From Bacillota bacterium (GTDB lineage Bacteria; Bacillota; Clostridia; Christensenellales; Aristaeellaceae): 12,666 nt of DNA. Below, piece by piece: positions 12,168 through 12,666 of this stretch. The stretch spans positions 1 through 12,666 of the forward strand of contig JAEWAH010000091.1 of the NCBI GenBank assembly GCA_023391725.1, given 5' to 3'. The first letter of the stretch is position 1. Every line of letters begins with the position of its first letter. A program made the translations under genes and the position numbers. A model generated the notes under the pieces. The model worked only from the letters and a program-made list of their open reading frames with translations. It was not told the DNA's origin and did not search any database.

Positions 12168-12666
12168 ATGGAGATCAACTGGTATCCAGGGCACATGGCC
12201 AGGGCGAAGCGGCTCCTTTTAGATCAGGTGGGCCGCGTGGACGTGGTGGTGGAGCTGTGCGACGCCAGGCTGCCCCATGCCAGCCGGAATCCCGACCTTG
12301 GCAACCTCCTTCAAAACAAAAAGCGGATATTGCTTTTGAATAAGGCCGACCTGGCCGATCCCAACGAGACTGGGGCTTGGCTTAACTTCTTCCGCAATCA
12401 GGGCATTGCCGCCAAACCGTTTATTTCCATAGGCGGCAAAAGCAAAGAGGCCCTTAACCTTATTGACGAGGCCGCCCGGGAGGCAGTGGAGCGCGCCGCG
12501 GCCCGGGGCATGCGCAAAACTGTCCGGGCCATGGTGGTGGGCGTGCCCAATGTGGGCAAAAGCACCCTCATCAACTGCCTGTGCGGCGGGGCCATCACTC
12601 AGGTGGGGGACAGGCCCGGGGTGACAAGGGCCAACCGCTGGGTGAAGGTATCTCCCTACCTCGAGC
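12168..12666 (+). CDS. rbgA: Ribosome biogenesis GTPase RbgA/YlqF, 3' end outside window
   Basis: RbgA is a circularly permuted GTPase needed for late 50S subunit assembly in Firmicutes. The visible 166 residues start MEINWYPGHMARAKRLL, the standard opening. The permuted motif order is clear: G4 (LLLNKADL), then a G5-like FISIGG segment, then G1/P-loop (VVGVPNVGKSTLINCL), then the G2 region (GDRPGVTRANRW). G3 (DTPG) and the C-terminal RNA-binding domain lie beyond the edge. The start ATG has GGAAGGGG seven bases upstream. The gene has its own promoter after the preceding terminator, so it is not co-transcribed with the oxidoreductase. It is truncated only by the window. Confidence 0.95.
   Translation, partial: MEINWYPGHMARAKRLLLDQVGRVDVVVELCDARLPHASRNPDLGNLLQNKKRILLLNKADLADPNETGAWLNFFRNQGIAAKPFISIGGKSKEALNLIDEAAREAVERAAARGMRKTVRAMVVGVPNVGKSTLINCLCGGAITQVGDRPGVTRANRWVKVSPYLE

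Noticed and set aside
1..12666. CRISPR arrays, tRNA or rRNA genes, transposases
   Set aside because: I saw no regularly spaced direct repeats, no tRNA-like cloverleaf or rRNA sequence, and no transposase or integrase motifs on either strand.

Overview
The window looks like chromosome from a spore-forming, Gram-positive member of the Firmicutes (Bacillota), most likely a fairly GC-rich Clostridia lineage. Four things point that way: a tlp-type small acid-soluble spore protein behind a sigma-G-like promoter, the rplU-prp-rpmA order in which L27 carries the Firmicute N-terminal extension, strong GGAGG-type ribosome binding sites, and a circularly permuted RbgA/YlqF GTPase. I see no phage, transposase, plasmid or CRISPR genes. 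The taxonomic call is inference.

Layout: 1-1646 (-) is the first 548 codons of an ADP-forming acyl-CoA synthetase that runs off the left edge. Just upstream of it is a DUF554 membrane protein (-). At 2463-3411 (-) lies the ribosomal protein operon rplU-prp-rpmA, with a strong sigma-A promoter, a structured leader and a clean intrinsic terminator. The 3412-3793 spacer holds that promoter and leader plus an inverted pair of a dispersed-type repeat. A 106-aa hypothetical gene follows (-) with its own extended -10 promoter. From 4345 to 7287 (-) is a compact five-gene set: a WYL regulator, a zinc-ribbon protein, a GyrI-like ligand-binding protein, a HEAT-like repeat protein and a DUF3788 protein, ending in an intrinsic terminator.

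The WYL regulator diverges from a DUF368/PopT-type membrane protein (+, 7529-8389). The spacer between them holds two dyads. A 162-bp imperfect palindrome, MITE-like, separates popT from a convergent MmcQ/YjbR gene (-). Upstream of mmcQ is an aldo/keto reductase with a C-terminal two-cluster ferredoxin domain (-), and upstream of that a small reading frame that appears to be broken by one extra base. Next come tlp (-) and a divergent Gfo/Idh/MocA oxidoreductase (+), which ends in a terminator. The first 166 codons of rbgA (+) run off the right edge.

How the genes fit together: the best understood module is rplU-prp-rpmA, which makes L21, L27 and the protease that matures L27. rbgA adds another 50S-assembly gene, though at a distance. 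The WYL-to-DUF3788 set reads as a small-molecule-responsive cassette of unknown purpose. No dramatic new system is evident. The most useful leads are that cassette, the repeats and palindromes in the spacers, the degenerate active site of the ferredoxin-fused aldo/keto reductase, and the broken small gene.
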